Shown here one piece after another: positions 1-11,643 of a stretch of 64,000 nucleotides of DNA. The DNA is taken from contig NC_134101.1 in assembly GCF_000715075.1 (NCBI RefSeq), positions 23,862,822 to 23,926,821 on the forward strand, read 5' to 3'. A program made the position numbers and the translations under genes. Origin of the DNA: Nicotiana tabacum. Taxonomy: Eukaryota; Streptophyta; Magnoliopsida; Solanales; Solanaceae. The notes below the pieces were generated by a model that saw only the letters and a list, made by a program, of their open reading frames with translations, did no database searches and was not told where the DNA came from. Every line of letters starts with the position of its first letter. Positions within the stretch are counted from its first letter, which is position 1.

Positions 1-1056
1 CTGTTTTAGAGTCAGCTCCTCCAAACTTCTTATGCTTCTTTAAATCTAGCATGAATTTTGAGAGCGATATTGAAGAAGTAGATGAAAATGGAGAAGATAG
101 ACATGAACCAAGAGAAGATGGAGAAGATAGACATGAACCAAAAGATGGAGAAGATGGACATGAACCAGAACCACCATTCTTCTTTGCATATACATTGAAC
201 AAAAATTCCATGTATGTTTTCACATCCTCTTGTATTTTCACACCTATTATTTCTCCACACATAGCAGCAAGCGCAAATGAAAGAGTATGAAACTTGTGGC
301 ATGGATCCAACACACATGAAATAAAAATTATTTTGTTCATCTTTTGTGGATCCCCCAAATACTTGTCAAATTTCTCTTTCATATTCTTTGCCATTTCTCT
401 CAAGGAAGCATCTTCAATTTGCATCAACTCTTTGAAAAAAGAACCAACAATACATATTTCAAGAAAGTGCACATTAGACGTAATATAAGGTGTACCTGAT
501 ACTTTCAAGGTGAGTTCATAAAAAAATTTCAGAAACTTCACAATACGTCTTACACTATCCCAATCACTACTTAAAAGTGGACCTTCAGGTTGTCCATACT
601 CACAAAGGAAGTTAGAAATACATGACATCAAACCATAATCAATATCACAATATTTTATAAAGGCTTTCTCATAAACTGTAGCAACCTTCAACAGCAAGTA
701 TGTGGAGTTCCACCAAGTAGGAACATCCAAGCACAATGATTTTTAGATGTTATCTTATTGAGGTCACAACATTCTTTAAACTTCTTCCATCTTGCGGGAG
801 ATGTCTTATGTACCTAACAACTTGTCTTACTCATTCAACAGACACACTCCCTTCTCTCAACCCATCTTGAATAATTAGATTGATGATGTGAGACATACAT
901 CTGACATGAACATGCTTACTTTCCATCAAGCTAGTGTTCCATCGAGTAAATTGTTTGGATAATTCTTTAATCATCACATCATTAGAACTCGCAATATCAA
1001 CTATCACAGTAAATAATTTATACACTCCCCATTCAAGTAAACACTTAGCAATACCA
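1..1056 (-). pseudogene. hAT transposase, C-terminal half (hAT copy 1), interrupted
   Basis: On the minus strand this is the C-terminal half of a plant hAT (BED-finger, RICESLEEPER-like) transposase. The segment near 845-905 encodes RCMSHIINLIIQDGL, matching the family block around the central catalytic domain. Near 700-722 the TRWNSTY block survives as TWWNSTY. The frame is broken by shifts and stops, so no full protein is possible. At the left edge the frame reads KKFGGADSKT, the stretch that normally precedes the C-terminal dimerisation domain, which would lie outside the window. The N-terminal half is at 9976-10662 because element C inserted here. The sequence is about 90 percent identical by eye to 47743-48770. 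Confidence 0.85.
1052..1056. repeat. Target-site duplication TACCA, left copy (element C)
   Basis: TACCA lies directly before the TG that opens element C and is repeated at 9976-9980 directly after its closing CA. The undisturbed homologue near 48760 has a single corresponding site. Five bases is the usual duplication length for LTR retrotransposons. Confidence 0.85.
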
Positions 1057-2423
1057 TGACGAGCTCGAAACACACACTTGAATATGTTCGCTAGTCGAAT
1101 ATAGTATAATATAATATCGTATCCACATGGATTGGAGTTAAACAATATTATCATAGTTTGTGGCTAGATTGCTATCCAAGATAATCAACAATTTAGATTT
1201 ATGTGATTAATTACTAAAATTAACTAAGAATCTAAAACTAATTGACTAATGACAATCGAAGCAAAGGTAAGCAAGGACGTTATCAGTGGAAGAAAATATG
1301 GGTTGATTAGATAGGTGCAAGATAATTATTTGGGATATAACTCTAGATAATTCACCTCTAATATTTAAGTGAGTCTCTCGAATTCACTCAATTATTAGTT
1401 CAAACATTTAGTAGATACTCCTCTCTCGATTAAGTCTCAACCTCACAAGATGAACCAATTTTAGCATGTGAAGATATGCAAGAATGCGTAGTGGATTGGT
1501 CTTTAGGAAAACCTCTTTCGATTATTCTCTTAACTGGGTTTAATCAATGATTCAACTAACCTTTTTCGATTACTAAGAAGAATTACTTAACTCAACCAAT
1601 AATATAATGCAAAGATATCACAAGTTATGCCTATCTCGATTACATGAATGTGTGAATATAGATGCAACACTTAAATTATCCAAAAATAATTCAATACATA
1701 AAACTAGGGTTATAATCCACAAACAAATATCAATACACCAAATCCATCAAACCCTAAATAGAACTACACCATAGACATGGAGCAATTCATCAAAGATATG
1801 TTTAAAGAAAAAGAAAACATAAAACAATCCAAACTCATGTCTTGAGTGAGGATTGAATGATGAACTCCCTGTGCTTTTGCTTCTCCACCTCCTCTTTAGC
1901 CTCCCTAGGTACCCAATGTATCAAAAGTCCCAAAAATAATATTTTTCCATGTATTTGTACCAAGTAGGGTCGGGCCCAAACGAAATCACATTTTCCTACG
2001 CAAAATAGGACAATTACTCTATAAAATTTGCACAGCGCGCCGCATCGGGTGATGCGTCATGCGGGGAATTAGTGGGGAAATCCAGAGAGCTAGTATTGAC
2101 AGGCAGTAGGCATTTTGCACAGCCCCGTGCGCCGCGCTAGTGATGTTTTCTCAGAGTACGGAATTTCCTTGCTTTTGATATCCAGATATGGTTTTCGACC
2201 CCCGAACGCGATCCTGGCTTAATCCCTTGGGCTTTTACTCAGACTTCAAATTTTCAAATAGCTTGAATTCATTCCGTACATCTACATAGCTCGGAATCAC
2301 TCCTACAAGGTATAAAACACATGATAAGTGCAAAACACTAGCGATTAAAGCTCAAACACAATAAAAGTGTAGTAAATTAGAGTGCAATAAGCGACTAAAA
2401 CACGAGATTATAGCTTACCATCA
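1057..2423 (-). repeat. LTR of element C (3' LTR in minus orientation)
   Basis: Read on the minus strand the LTR opens TGATGGTAAGC at 2423 and closes GAGCTCGTCA at 1057, about 1.37 kb. Its first 290 bases (plus 2140-2423) recur at 9685-9975. A polypurine tract abuts its start. It contains no coding sequence that I recognise. Confidence 0.75.
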
Positions 2424-2460
2424 ACACCCCACACTTAACCATTGCTCGTCCTCGAGCAAT
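2424..2460 (-). promoter_or_regulatory. Polypurine tract of C with RGGA-loop hairpin upstream
   Basis: On the minus strand, ATTGCTCG and CGAGCAAT form a perfect 8-bp stem around the loop AGGA (2441-2460). After four bases comes AAGTGTGGGGTG, the polypurine tract that primes plus-strand DNA, and then the LTR TG. The tract identity is secure from its position. The hairpin is seen directly; its function is unknown. Confidence 0.7.
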
Positions 2461-3404
2461 CAAAATACACTTTACATAGACACGACCTTTTTAAGCAACT
2501 CTCATAACTTTTCACTCCAAGAATATTTAAAATAGATTAAGAACTCTAGCGTAACATCCTCGCCTCAAGATTTGACTCAAAAGTACCACGCATTATTTAT
2601 AACCCGCTCATTTACTCTAACATAATGGTCAACGACATTACCTTTCTTTCATGAATCAAGTGCCCTCACACAACAATATAGAGTAGTTCCACACATAATA
2701 AAATTTAAAAACAATTAGGAACTCAAGATAGAAAGAATTCACTCACTCTTAGAAATAACATTCATATGCCACAAAAGATGCACCATAAGCTTTCCCGTAG
2801 TGTTCTACTCTACACATTGAGCATATTCAGTCAATGATCAAATAGGACTTTACTTTATTGTAATGTAGGCTGCGAGATGGGTATGATGCATTTAGATATA
2901 ATAGTGACTACACCTCCCTAAGCACTTTAATACATACAATTAACAATTCAAAACCCCACAATTATGTCAAACCATAGCTCCACCTTCACAACAATATACA
3001 TTAACTCCCTACTTCTTTAAGCACAATAACATCAAGAGTTTTCACCATCAAAGAATATTTTTTTCACAAACATACAATTATTATTTTTTTTTCTCTTTCT
3101 TTTTCAATTCAAGTGGCTCTTACTTTTTCAAAACAATGCACCTTTCTCTTTATTTCATTAGTTCCACTCAAAAGCCAAACCAACCTCCCCACACTTTAAC
3201 TTTTACAAAGTTCATAACAAATTTAAGTGCTCACGAGAGGTATAAGGTTCAAATAGATGGTCAATTTAAACAAATGGGTAAGGCTTGTAATGTGGTTGCC
3301 AAAGAAACACGATCACAAGCTTAAAGGGATTAACTAAGATACATAACAATTAGATGGGTAATAGCTTATATTTGACTCAACAAAGAAATGCCTATATCAC
3401 TTCC
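2424..3404 (-). other. Element C 3' internal region, non-coding
   Basis: This stretch of about 1 kb lies between the LTR of C and the start of LTR A. On the minus strand it runs towards the polypurine tract, as expected for the region after pol. It is AT-rich and has no convincing coding sequence. It is interrupted at 3405 by LTR A. Confidence 0.55.
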
Positions 3405-3975
3405 TGTAACGACCCGACTTGTCTTTATGATCATTTACATCCCGTTCAACAATTTAAAATCTTGAGTAGCTTCATATGATGTATTATGACCAGTGTGTAT
3501 TGTCGGCTTTGGTTTTCAGGTGTTTCGGGATTAGTTCAGAATAATGAATTTCATGTTAGAAGCCTTTAGTTGAAATAAATGACCAAGTTTGAATTTTTGT
3601 ATTCAACCTAGGATCAGAGTCCTGATGATGTTTGTTAGGTCCGGATGGTGATTTTGGACTAGGGCGTATGCCCGGAATTTAATTTGAATATTTCTAGGAT
3701 ATTTTGACGTCATTTCTTCAAGCATAAGTGGTATCAAATTAATCAAATGAGCTCCAAATTCAGTTTTGATTGAAGAATTAGATCCGTATTGAAATTATGG
3801 TGTCATAGCAAAAAGAATCGTCGAATTCGGGCATCGTATGAGAGAGTTATACCCATTTTCGTGTCGGGAAAGAAAATCCCGTCACCAGTGCCCAGGGTAG
3901 CATGGGGCGCTGTGATGTTTTTGAGATTTTGGAAACAGCGCCCCACACACTTGTGGCGCTCGAAGCATTAAATCC

Positions 3976-3985
3976 CTATAAATAG
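3976..3985 (+). promoter_or_regulatory. TATA box of LTR A
   Basis: CTATAAATAG lies about 570 bases into the LTR. It sits just after a GC-rich block containing repeated GGCGC words and about 90 bases before a donor-like GTAAAT. This matches the spacing of the TATA and GTAAGT elements in LTR D. Confidence 0.6.
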
Positions 3986-5098
3986 TGGATTTTGCCATTT
4001 TTGACAAAACAGAGTTGGGGAGCTCGGTTTGGGCGATTTTTCAGAGGCAATTTTCACCACACAACTTGGGGTAAATATTCTTAATTCCCTTGTGATTATA
4101 TTCCATGAATTAATCTTCGTTTTCGGCGTTAGATTATTGATTTTTCAAGAGAAATCGGAGGAATTTTGTACAATTCCATTAAATGAATTTTCGATTTTTG
4201 AACATCGATTCAAAGTGGGATTTGAGTAAAAATTAGTATGGTTAGACTCATAATTGAATGGGTTATCGGATTTTGTGAGTTTCTCGGATTTCGAGACGTG
4301 GGCGCCACTGTCAACTTTTCGAGCGAAGTTGGGAATTATTGTAAATTGTTAAATTGTAATTATTAAAGTAAATTGTGAATAATTTGCACGTTGTTTGAAT
4401 ATATATGAATTGTTTGGCTTGAATTAGAGATATGAAGGCGTATTGAGGTTGATACGTGCGGAATGGAATTTATGGAGTATTGCTTAGTTTGCTCGGTATC
4501 GGATTCGGCTTGTTCGAGGTAAGTAACATTTCTAAACTTGGAGCTGAGGGTATAAATCCCTGAATTACGTGTTATGTGAATTGTATGAAGGTGTGTACAT
4601 GCTAGGTGACAGGTGTGTGGGCGTGTACCATAGAAATTATGACTTAAATAAATTCTGTGGAGTTGTAAAATTAAAGAATCATATTATTATCTGCATATCA
4701 TCCACGTGTTAGAGAAATTGAGCTGAGGCTCATATTAAAGATCATGTTTAGGCTACATGCCGATAGTTTGGGACCCACACGGTCATGTTGTTGTTGAATT
4801 AATTGTTTTAAATTGTAATTTCATACTCAGTTATGTTCATTCCTTTCATATCATATCTTAGTTTATGTTGTTATTTATTGATACATCATATTATCATTTT
4901 TGGGCTGATTTTCATGACATTTTGAGCCCAAGAGACTGGAGAGATTGATGACCAAGTGAGGCCGAGGGCCTGGTTTTGAGGATAGTTATGGGATCGGGTT
5001 ACACGCCGCAGCAGGCGATATTAGCTTTATATAGAGTTTGGGCTGAAGGAGCCCCTCTGGAGTCTGCACCCCCCACAGTGAGCGCAGATCTCATTATA

Positions 5099-5275
5099 TT
5101 TGGGATGAATTTCTCAGGGCATGGAGTTGCCTTATTTATTTATGTTTGGGATGGACTTCCCAGGGCATGGAGTTGCCTTATTTATTTATTTATTTATGTC
5201 TGAGATGGACTTCCCAGGGTATGGAGTTGCCTTATTTATTTATTTATATTTGGGATGTAGTTCCCTGGGCTGGAT
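5099..5275 (+). repeat. Minisatellite inside LTR A
   Basis: Three units of about 46-54 bases each carry the core CAGGGCATGGAGTTGCC followed by a variable TTTA run, at 5099-5144, 5145-5198 and 5199-5248. A partial fourth unit follows. Length differences come from the TTTA run. Confidence 0.8.
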
Positions 5276-6252
5276 TGGTCATGTACAGTACTGTGTGACT
5301 GAATGTCAGTTATTATGTATATATATTTGGGATGGATTTTCCTTGGACCAGAATGGCCATATATAGTACTGAGTGACTGTGTGCAAGTTGTCATTTATAT
5401 TTGAGCAGGATCTGCCCGGTACTGTGCCGAGTGACTGAGTGTGCTGAATAGTGAGCGTGATAGGTGGAAATACGAGACAGTGAGATTGAGTACTCTGAGA
5501 GTGTGAGTACATAAGTTATCACTGTGTTGCATTGCATTAGACATGCATACTTGATATGTAGGCATAGAGAAGTATTTTTCCTCATGCCATCTGATAATGA
5601 AATTTCTTATCTGTTTTTAACGTTTTTGATAAAAATCACAGATTTCAGACTTACTCATATTTTCGGTGATTTAGGCAAAAGATTTGAGTTTTACTGTTAT
5701 AATTGAAAAGAAAATGTTTATTTTTCGGAATTATAAATGAGTTGAGCATTTTATCATTGAGTTATCACCTGTGCTGCTTTAATTATATTGTTATGGATTG
5801 TTACTGACTATTGGTATGGACTCTGACCTTTGTAAGAGCCTATCACTACTTTCAACCTAAGGTTAGGTTTGTTACTTATTGAGTACATGGTTTCGGTTGT
5901 ACTCATACTACACTTCTACACCTTGCGTGCAGATTTTGGATGCTGATGTTGCTGTGTATGACGGAAGCTAGCATTGAAGATGTACATGCGTTCCAATTGC
6001 AACTGTCTCTTGTTCACGGTAGCCCTAGACATATGGAAATTTGTTTATGTACATTCGGACAGATGATGTATTTATTTGGCATAAGTTTTGTAAATTCTGA
6101 ATCTTAGAAGCTCATAATTTGTACTACCAGTCCTTGGGGAGTGTATTAGAGTTAGTTGAATATCTTTAAGAATCGGATTGTTATTATTTGGCTTACCTAG
6201 AGGGTGAGGTTAGGTGTCATGATGGCTAGTTGGATTTTGGGTCGTGACAAGT

Positions 6253-6264
6253 TGGTATCAGAGC
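6253..6264 (+). promoter_or_regulatory. Primer-binding site of element A (initiator tRNA-Met)
   Basis: TGGTATCAGAGC lies three bases after the LTR end and is complementary to the 3' end of plant initiator tRNA-Met, the usual minus-strand primer of this group. Confidence 0.85.
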
Positions 6265-9021
6265 TCTAAGTTCATAGGTTCTACAAGTCATAAGCAAGTG
6301 TCTAGTGAAGTCTTACGGATCGGTATGATGACGTCCATACTTATCTTTGAGAGGCTACAAGGCATTTAGGATAGTTTCCCATATTTCTTTCCTTATTGTG
6401 CGGAATTGATTCAGCTTAATACATAACTCTTTGAATTCCTTCCACGCATTCGTATGTACATGTGAGCGCTCGGTATCAGATGTGCATCGCCGGCTTGTGA
6501 TTCCATGAATGAGGTTCGAGATATGTATTCTGTGTTTTGGTGATGGGTCAGTCTGGAGGACTTGAGGCTAGGTTTAGATCGCAACTTAGGCTCGGTAGCT
6601 TCAGTTGTGAACTTGTACATTTGGACTCATACGTCCGGTAGTGTCCCTATAAGTGGAATTTGTGGCTCGATGAGCCGTGGAATGACCCTATGATGAGTAT
6701 GATGTGATTGCGGGATTCTTCCAGATGGTTTGAATATGATGGGATGTGTTTGTTTGGGATGTGAATAGGACTATTGGGTGATTGATTTCTGTCTTGACGT
6801 GACGTATAGTCTCGAATTATGAGTGTGTTGAAGGATCTTTCACGTTGTGAAATTGTGGGAAAAATTAAATTCTCATGTCTTTTTAATGAGCTTGGAATCA
6901 GAAAGATTAAGTGATTGCGTAGTAATTTTGGCTGCGAAATGGTATAGCAAGATGCCAATTTGAGACTAAGCAGGTGGGTTATCTCCTGCGGAGTAATCTA
7001 CATTAGTATGTTCCTTATAATATTATGTGGGGAGTTTATTTTTTACCAGCGGGGTATATGTGTTGAGATTCGAGTTTGGATTTGTTGAGAAAGTTGACTT
7101 GACCGTCACGAGGATGAAGGCGAGCTTAGCAGATGATTTGAGATATTTTATGGTTTGCATTACCTGAGCTTGTGAAGAATTTTCGTTGAATTGACTGCGG
7201 GAGTATGACAATAGTAGAGTATGGGTATGATGAGTTATCAGTTGTTTTGTTATATGGCTTTGAGCCAAGTGGGAGAGTCTACTATCTACGATTTGATTAC
7301 ACAATTATGTGTTGTATTGGTTTGGTCTGAGGCATATTTGTGGATCAGTTATGACTGCAGAGGTTGAGATCAGGGATGACTCGAGCAAGGAAATTCCTGA
7401 ATACGGATTACATTACACTTTATGAAAATATGAAAATCATGGAATGATTAGGTTTTTATTTGAAGGATGTAGTGCACACGGAGTATGAATTTGATTGGTG
7501 GTGTTAAAGCAGGGTTACTTCTTTGAGTGTTGTTGTGCTAATGGGACACGTGTATTTCGGCCCGTTTGGGCAGAGCAATTTAGATTTGAGCAGAGTGGAT
7601 GACTCTCGAGAAGGTTCTAATGGGTTCAAGATTTATATGTAGCAATTGAGAATTTTGTCGGATTTGTGTATAGATAGAATCTGAGATTTACATTTGATGG
7701 TGCCTGGACTTGCGGTAATTTTGTATGACTATGGATTCTACATTCCAGTATAAGAAAGGTAAAAGAATAATTTTGAATTCACATAAGGTATTTTCAGAGT
7801 GGGTGTTTCAGTTGTGGTATTTATGGGGGTAATTATGATGTGATAAGGCTCTACAGTTCGGATTTCAAAGTGCAAATGATTTTCAAATGGATAGCTTGGT
7901 TATGTGCAAATGGATTTCAAAGTATGCTTGATGGTTTCTACCATTGTTTGAGCTGAATATTGTCTACCAGCGTGGGGAATGTGTTGTGTATTATGATTTT
8001 CCCAATGTGTTGTGTATTATGATTTTCCCCTGGAAGGAAGCAAGAGGAAGGTTTCTAACTAACCGAATATGTAAACTACTGGTGACTTAGAGTTGATAAT
8101 GAGTTTCTCGTGCTTTTCACATGATGACATGATAGATGTGGTGTGTTATGCGGGACTAAGATTTACATGTACAATGTGGCAGTTCAGATATTCTTGAAGG
8201 GAAGGTCATGAATTTTGGGCAAAATGGTCAGTTTTAGATATTTAGATGAATGTTATAACTACTCAGTAATCCCAAAAAAGGGTGCGCATTTCAGAATGCG
8301 CATAGTGTTTTGACTTACGGATGTTCCTTGGTATTGCGATACTCACCTGGTTGATAGAATGTTGATATTCCAATTATTGTTATGCGGCACGGAAAATTTT
8401 TAGAAGTATTCCTCGTGGGATGATTGCGCATGAAAGATGTGTTAGTCATTCGAGTGTTGGAGTTGGGACCAGTTATAGTGATTCATGTGTTCTATGAATT
8501 TGGAGATTGGGAGTTCTCAGAAGCGTATTGTTTCAGGGTTGCTTCCTGTTTGAGGTAAGTATCGTGTTTAAAATTGCTTGAGGCACTAGTTTCCTGAACT
8601 GTTGTGATAGCCGCGTGCTTTTGGGTGCGCACATGTGTGGGGATGGTCCCATGTGCGGGCACCGGGGTTGTGTATTCATGTTTGGGTTATGCTTGGGCTC
8701 CTATAAGCCCAGAAATGACTGTTAAACTTCGAGCTTCGATATCTGACATGTGGTAACAATTTATGTTTTAATTAAACCATGATGTGTCTACTTAGAGGTT
8801 TAAATCCCGGAACAAACTTGATAAATGCTTTTCATTGATGAAATTTCCGGATTAGCTATGATAGCACTCTTTGCACATGCCTACACTATGGCGTATTATT
8901 TATACTAGTCCAGTAGCATAATAGTCTTATTTCAATAATCATATATATCTGTACTTGTTTGATTGCTTCTGTATGATATACTTGGACTGGAGGCATATGA
9001 CCATGCCAGACGGATTATGTT

Positions 9022-9129
9022 ATTGGCACATGAGTTGTCCGTGTAGATCCATATATTGATATTATTGGCACGTGAGTTGTCTGTGCGGATCCAGATATTG
9101 ATACTATAGCACGTGAGTTGTCTATGCAG
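9022..9129 (+). repeat. Short tandem repeat in element A
   Basis: About 2.5 units of about 43-47 bases share GCACGTGAGTTGTC. The same core appears twice within LTR B near 39130-39175, so it is a family-specific minisatellite core. Confidence 0.6.
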
Positions 9130-9684
9130 TGTGTGGGAATTTCATTTCTTTGATAATTTATCTGATTTCATTGTTTTCCTTCCTCAACGAAAAAGATATT
9201 TGAGCACCGTATTTGAGGAATTGTGCACATGTGCCTACGGTTATCCTCTTCACGAAATTTGAGGAGTTGGTTGTAAATATTAGGTTGTGTTGGGGTTGCA
9301 AGTCAATAAAGTAGTTGTGTTTGATGAGATGAGATCATTGGACCTAGAATGAGTACTATCAGATTTAATTACAGTATATTTGGGAGAATAATAATAATAT
9401 CGAAGGTCAGCTTAGGAAGTGATTATGGTTCTGGTTGGGGCGAGAGAGTTCCATGACTAGTTGATCTGATGAGTGGTTATGAGTTCTTGAGTGTTTCTTT
9501 CATTATTGGCAGTGTACGAAGGTTTTTGAATGAGGTTTTATTTGATATGAGGTTTTTCACCGGTATCGAGTTCGTTTTGAAGCAGCTATGTTGATTAGAA
9601 ATTATTGCTACGAGTAAGCGAGTTGTGTAGTATGTTATGTGACTATATCTGGACCACGAGTATGCGAGTTATGTTTATTTGATA

Positions 9685-9975
9685 TGGTGCCGTGCTATTG
9701 ATGTTTTCTCAGAGTACGTAATTTTCCTTGCTTTTTGATATCCAGATGTGGTTTTCAACCACCAAACGCGATCCCAGCATAATCCTTTAGGCTTTAACTC
9801 AAACTTCAAAGCTCCAAATAGCTCAAATTCATTCCGTTCATCTACATAGCTCGGAACCACTCCTACAAGGCATAAAACACATGATAAGTGCAAAGCACTA
9901 GCGATTAAAGCTCATACACAATAAAAGTACAGTAAATTATAGTATAATAAAACACCAGATTATAGCCTACCATCA
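9685..9975 (-). repeat. Truncated LTR of element C (5' LTR side)
   Basis: This is the first 290 bases of the C LTR in minus orientation, ending at CA (9975) next to TACCA. It matches 2140-2423 at roughly 90 percent by eye. The rest of the LTR is missing, replaced by element A sequence. Confidence 0.75.
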
Positions 9976-9980
9976 TACCA
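9976..9980. repeat. Target-site duplication TACCA, right copy (element C)
   Basis: This is the right partner of the duplication at 1052-1056. The hAT coding sequence resumes directly after it. Confidence 0.85.
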
Positions 9981-10662
9981 CTAGCTAAATCTTGACCTTT
10001 GTGACTAGTAATTGGACAAAAATTCAATATCGTTTTATGCAATTTCCAATTCTTGTCAATGTAATGTGTTGTAACACACATATAGTTAATTCTTTGAATT
10101 GAAGTCCATGTATCAGTCGTAATACAAATTCTTTGTTTTGATTCCTTAAGAATTGACTTCAAAGCAAGTCTCTCTTCATGGTACATCTTAAGACAATCCC
10201 TAGTCATAGTAGTACGAGATGGAATATGAAATAAAGGTAGAAGAGTTCTCACAAAGTCTCTAAATCCATCTTTTTCAATAGAAATAAAGGGTTGTTCATC
10301 TTTAATTATCATACGAGCTAAAGCCCTCCAACATGCCTCTTGATCAAATTTCCAAGGGATAAGTGAAACATCACCTCTTTGACCTTTTTGTTAAAAAGCT
10401 AATGTTGTCTGGCTAGTTTTCGCCTTGTTGGGATTGTTCGAACACTTGAGAATATGCGATAACAAATTACTTGTGCCACTATTTTTCGTATCAGATACAT
10501 ATTCTTCTGGACAATACTTGCATTTCACTTTTTTCACACCCTCGATATAAGTGAACTTGTTTAAATAGCGCCAAGGAACTCATCTTTATTTAACGATTTT
10601 TCTTTTCTTCGAACTAGATTGAGATTCACGGTTGGTTGTGGAATCATTTGAAGCACCACTTT
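9976..10662 (-). pseudogene. hAT transposase, N-terminal half with BED finger (hAT copy 1)
   Basis: On the minus strand this encodes a BED-type zinc finger (CKYCPEEY near 10520), then the block CITTDTWTSIQRINYMCVT (about 10130-10070) that holds the first catalytic Asp region of hAT transposases, then YIDKNWKLHK. A stop and small shifts break it. It runs without gap into 1056 once element C is removed. Upstream it is interrupted at 10662 by LTR D1; the initiating exon is at 17794-17853. Confidence 0.85.
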
Positions 10663-11548
10663 TGTAATTACTCGGCATGTCATTTTGAGTAGTTTAGACC
10701 CGATCCCCTAATTTATGCTCCCTCTATGTTATATTATGCGTACATGACTTGCCGGGGTGCTTGGTGTCGGGTTTGGGAGAGTTTCGGAGTGATATGGGAC
10801 ACATAATTCCTAAGTTGAAAGTTTAAGTCATAGGAGTTGACCTTAGTTTGATTTTTTGTGAATATGACTCCGTAATAGAGTTTTGATTGTTCCAATAGTT
10901 TCATATAGTGATGTTTGTCTTAGGAGCGTATCCGAATGTTGATTTGGAGGTCCGTAGGTCGTTTCGGCACAATCTGGCAAAAATTGGAAATGAAAATTTT
11001 TTGGAAAGTTTGACTGGAGTTGACTCTAATTATATTGTGGGTTGGATCCCGATTTCGGAAGTTGGAATAGGTCTGTAATGTCATTTATGACTTGTGTGTA
11101 AAATTTGGTGTCAATCGGAGTTGTTTTGGTATGAATCAGCATTGGTTTCGAAATTTGAAAGTTCATAGTTCATAGGGTTGAATTTGAGTTGCGATTCGTG
11201 TTTTTGATGTTGTTTGATGTGATTTGAGGGCTCAACTAAGTTTGTATCGTATTTTAGTACTTGTTGGTATGTTAGGATGGGATCCCGGGGGACCTCGAGT
11301 GCGTTTCAAGTGAGTTTTGAACAAGTTTGGGCATTTCAGCACTTTGATGATTGTTCTAGAGCAGTAGAAGTGCGAAGGGCACATTTTGGAGTGCTGAGGC
11401 AAAGTCTCATGTGCAGCTGCAAACTCCCTGAGTGCGGAGGCAATGTAAAATGTGCGGACCGCAGGGGAAAATCCGCAGGTTTGATGGTCTGACTTCGAAA
11501 GCTTATATATTTTAATCTATAAGGAATTTGGGAGATCATATGTGGTAC

Positions 11549-11556
11549 TATATAAA
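11549..11556 (+). promoter_or_regulatory. TATA box of LTR D1
   Basis: TATATAAA followed by CGAGGGTTTCATCTC lies about 890 bases into the LTR. The same box and flank occur in D2 (50317-50324), and the flank occurs in LTR B near 37995, so this is the probable U3/R border region. Confidence 0.65.
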
Positions 11557-11643
11557 CGAGGGTTTCATCTCATTTTTCATTTGTGGACCTAGAGAGCTCG
11601 GTTTGTGGCAATGTTTCATTTGTTTTTCAAGGAATTGATTGGG

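Larger units (their letters stand above)
3405..6249 (+). repeat. 5' LTR of element A (Ty3/gypsy type)
   Basis: The LTR begins TGTAACGACCCGAC and ends GGTCGTGACA, about 2.85 kb, followed three bases later by a primer-binding site. The first 600 bases are unlike LTR B, but from about 4020 onward (TATA downstream region, R and U5) it is clearly related to 33920 onward and 38040 onward. It carries a TATA box at 3976-3985, donor-like signals at 4071 and 4519, a minisatellite at 5099-5275 and an acceptor-like CAG at 5930-5932. Confidence 0.85.
6250..9684 (+). mobile_element. Element A internal region without gag or pol
   Basis: After the primer site and a short leader shared with elements D and F (6250-6400), about 3.2 kb follow with no gag, protease, reverse transcriptase or integrase similarity in any frame. 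From about 7880 the sequence matches the 3' internal region of element B (35095-36700), apart from a replaced stretch at about 8535-9280. It stops at about 9684 before its own polypurine tract and meets the truncated LTR of C. Either the coding part was deleted or this family is a non-autonomous large derivative; the matching state of B favours the second. Confidence 0.55.
1057..9975 (-). mobile_element. LTR retrotransposon C (minus strand) with element A nested inside
   Basis: This block of about 8.9 kb interrupts the hAT transposase and is bounded by TG at 1057, CA at 9975 and the 5-bp duplication TACCA. Its ends are related sequences: 2142-2423 matches 9690-9975 closely, so both belong to one LTR family. 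The polypurine tract lies beside the left LTR and reads on the minus strand, which sets the orientation. The right LTR is cut to about 290 bases. The interior holds only a 3' non-coding piece of C (2424-3404) and element A (3405-9684). I see no gag or pol of C. Confidence 0.75.

Noticed and set aside
6411..7304. Several 70-100 residue minus-strand frames in element A
   Set aside because: No domain, no homology to gag or pol, no codon signal; they are chance frames in non-coding LTR-element DNA.
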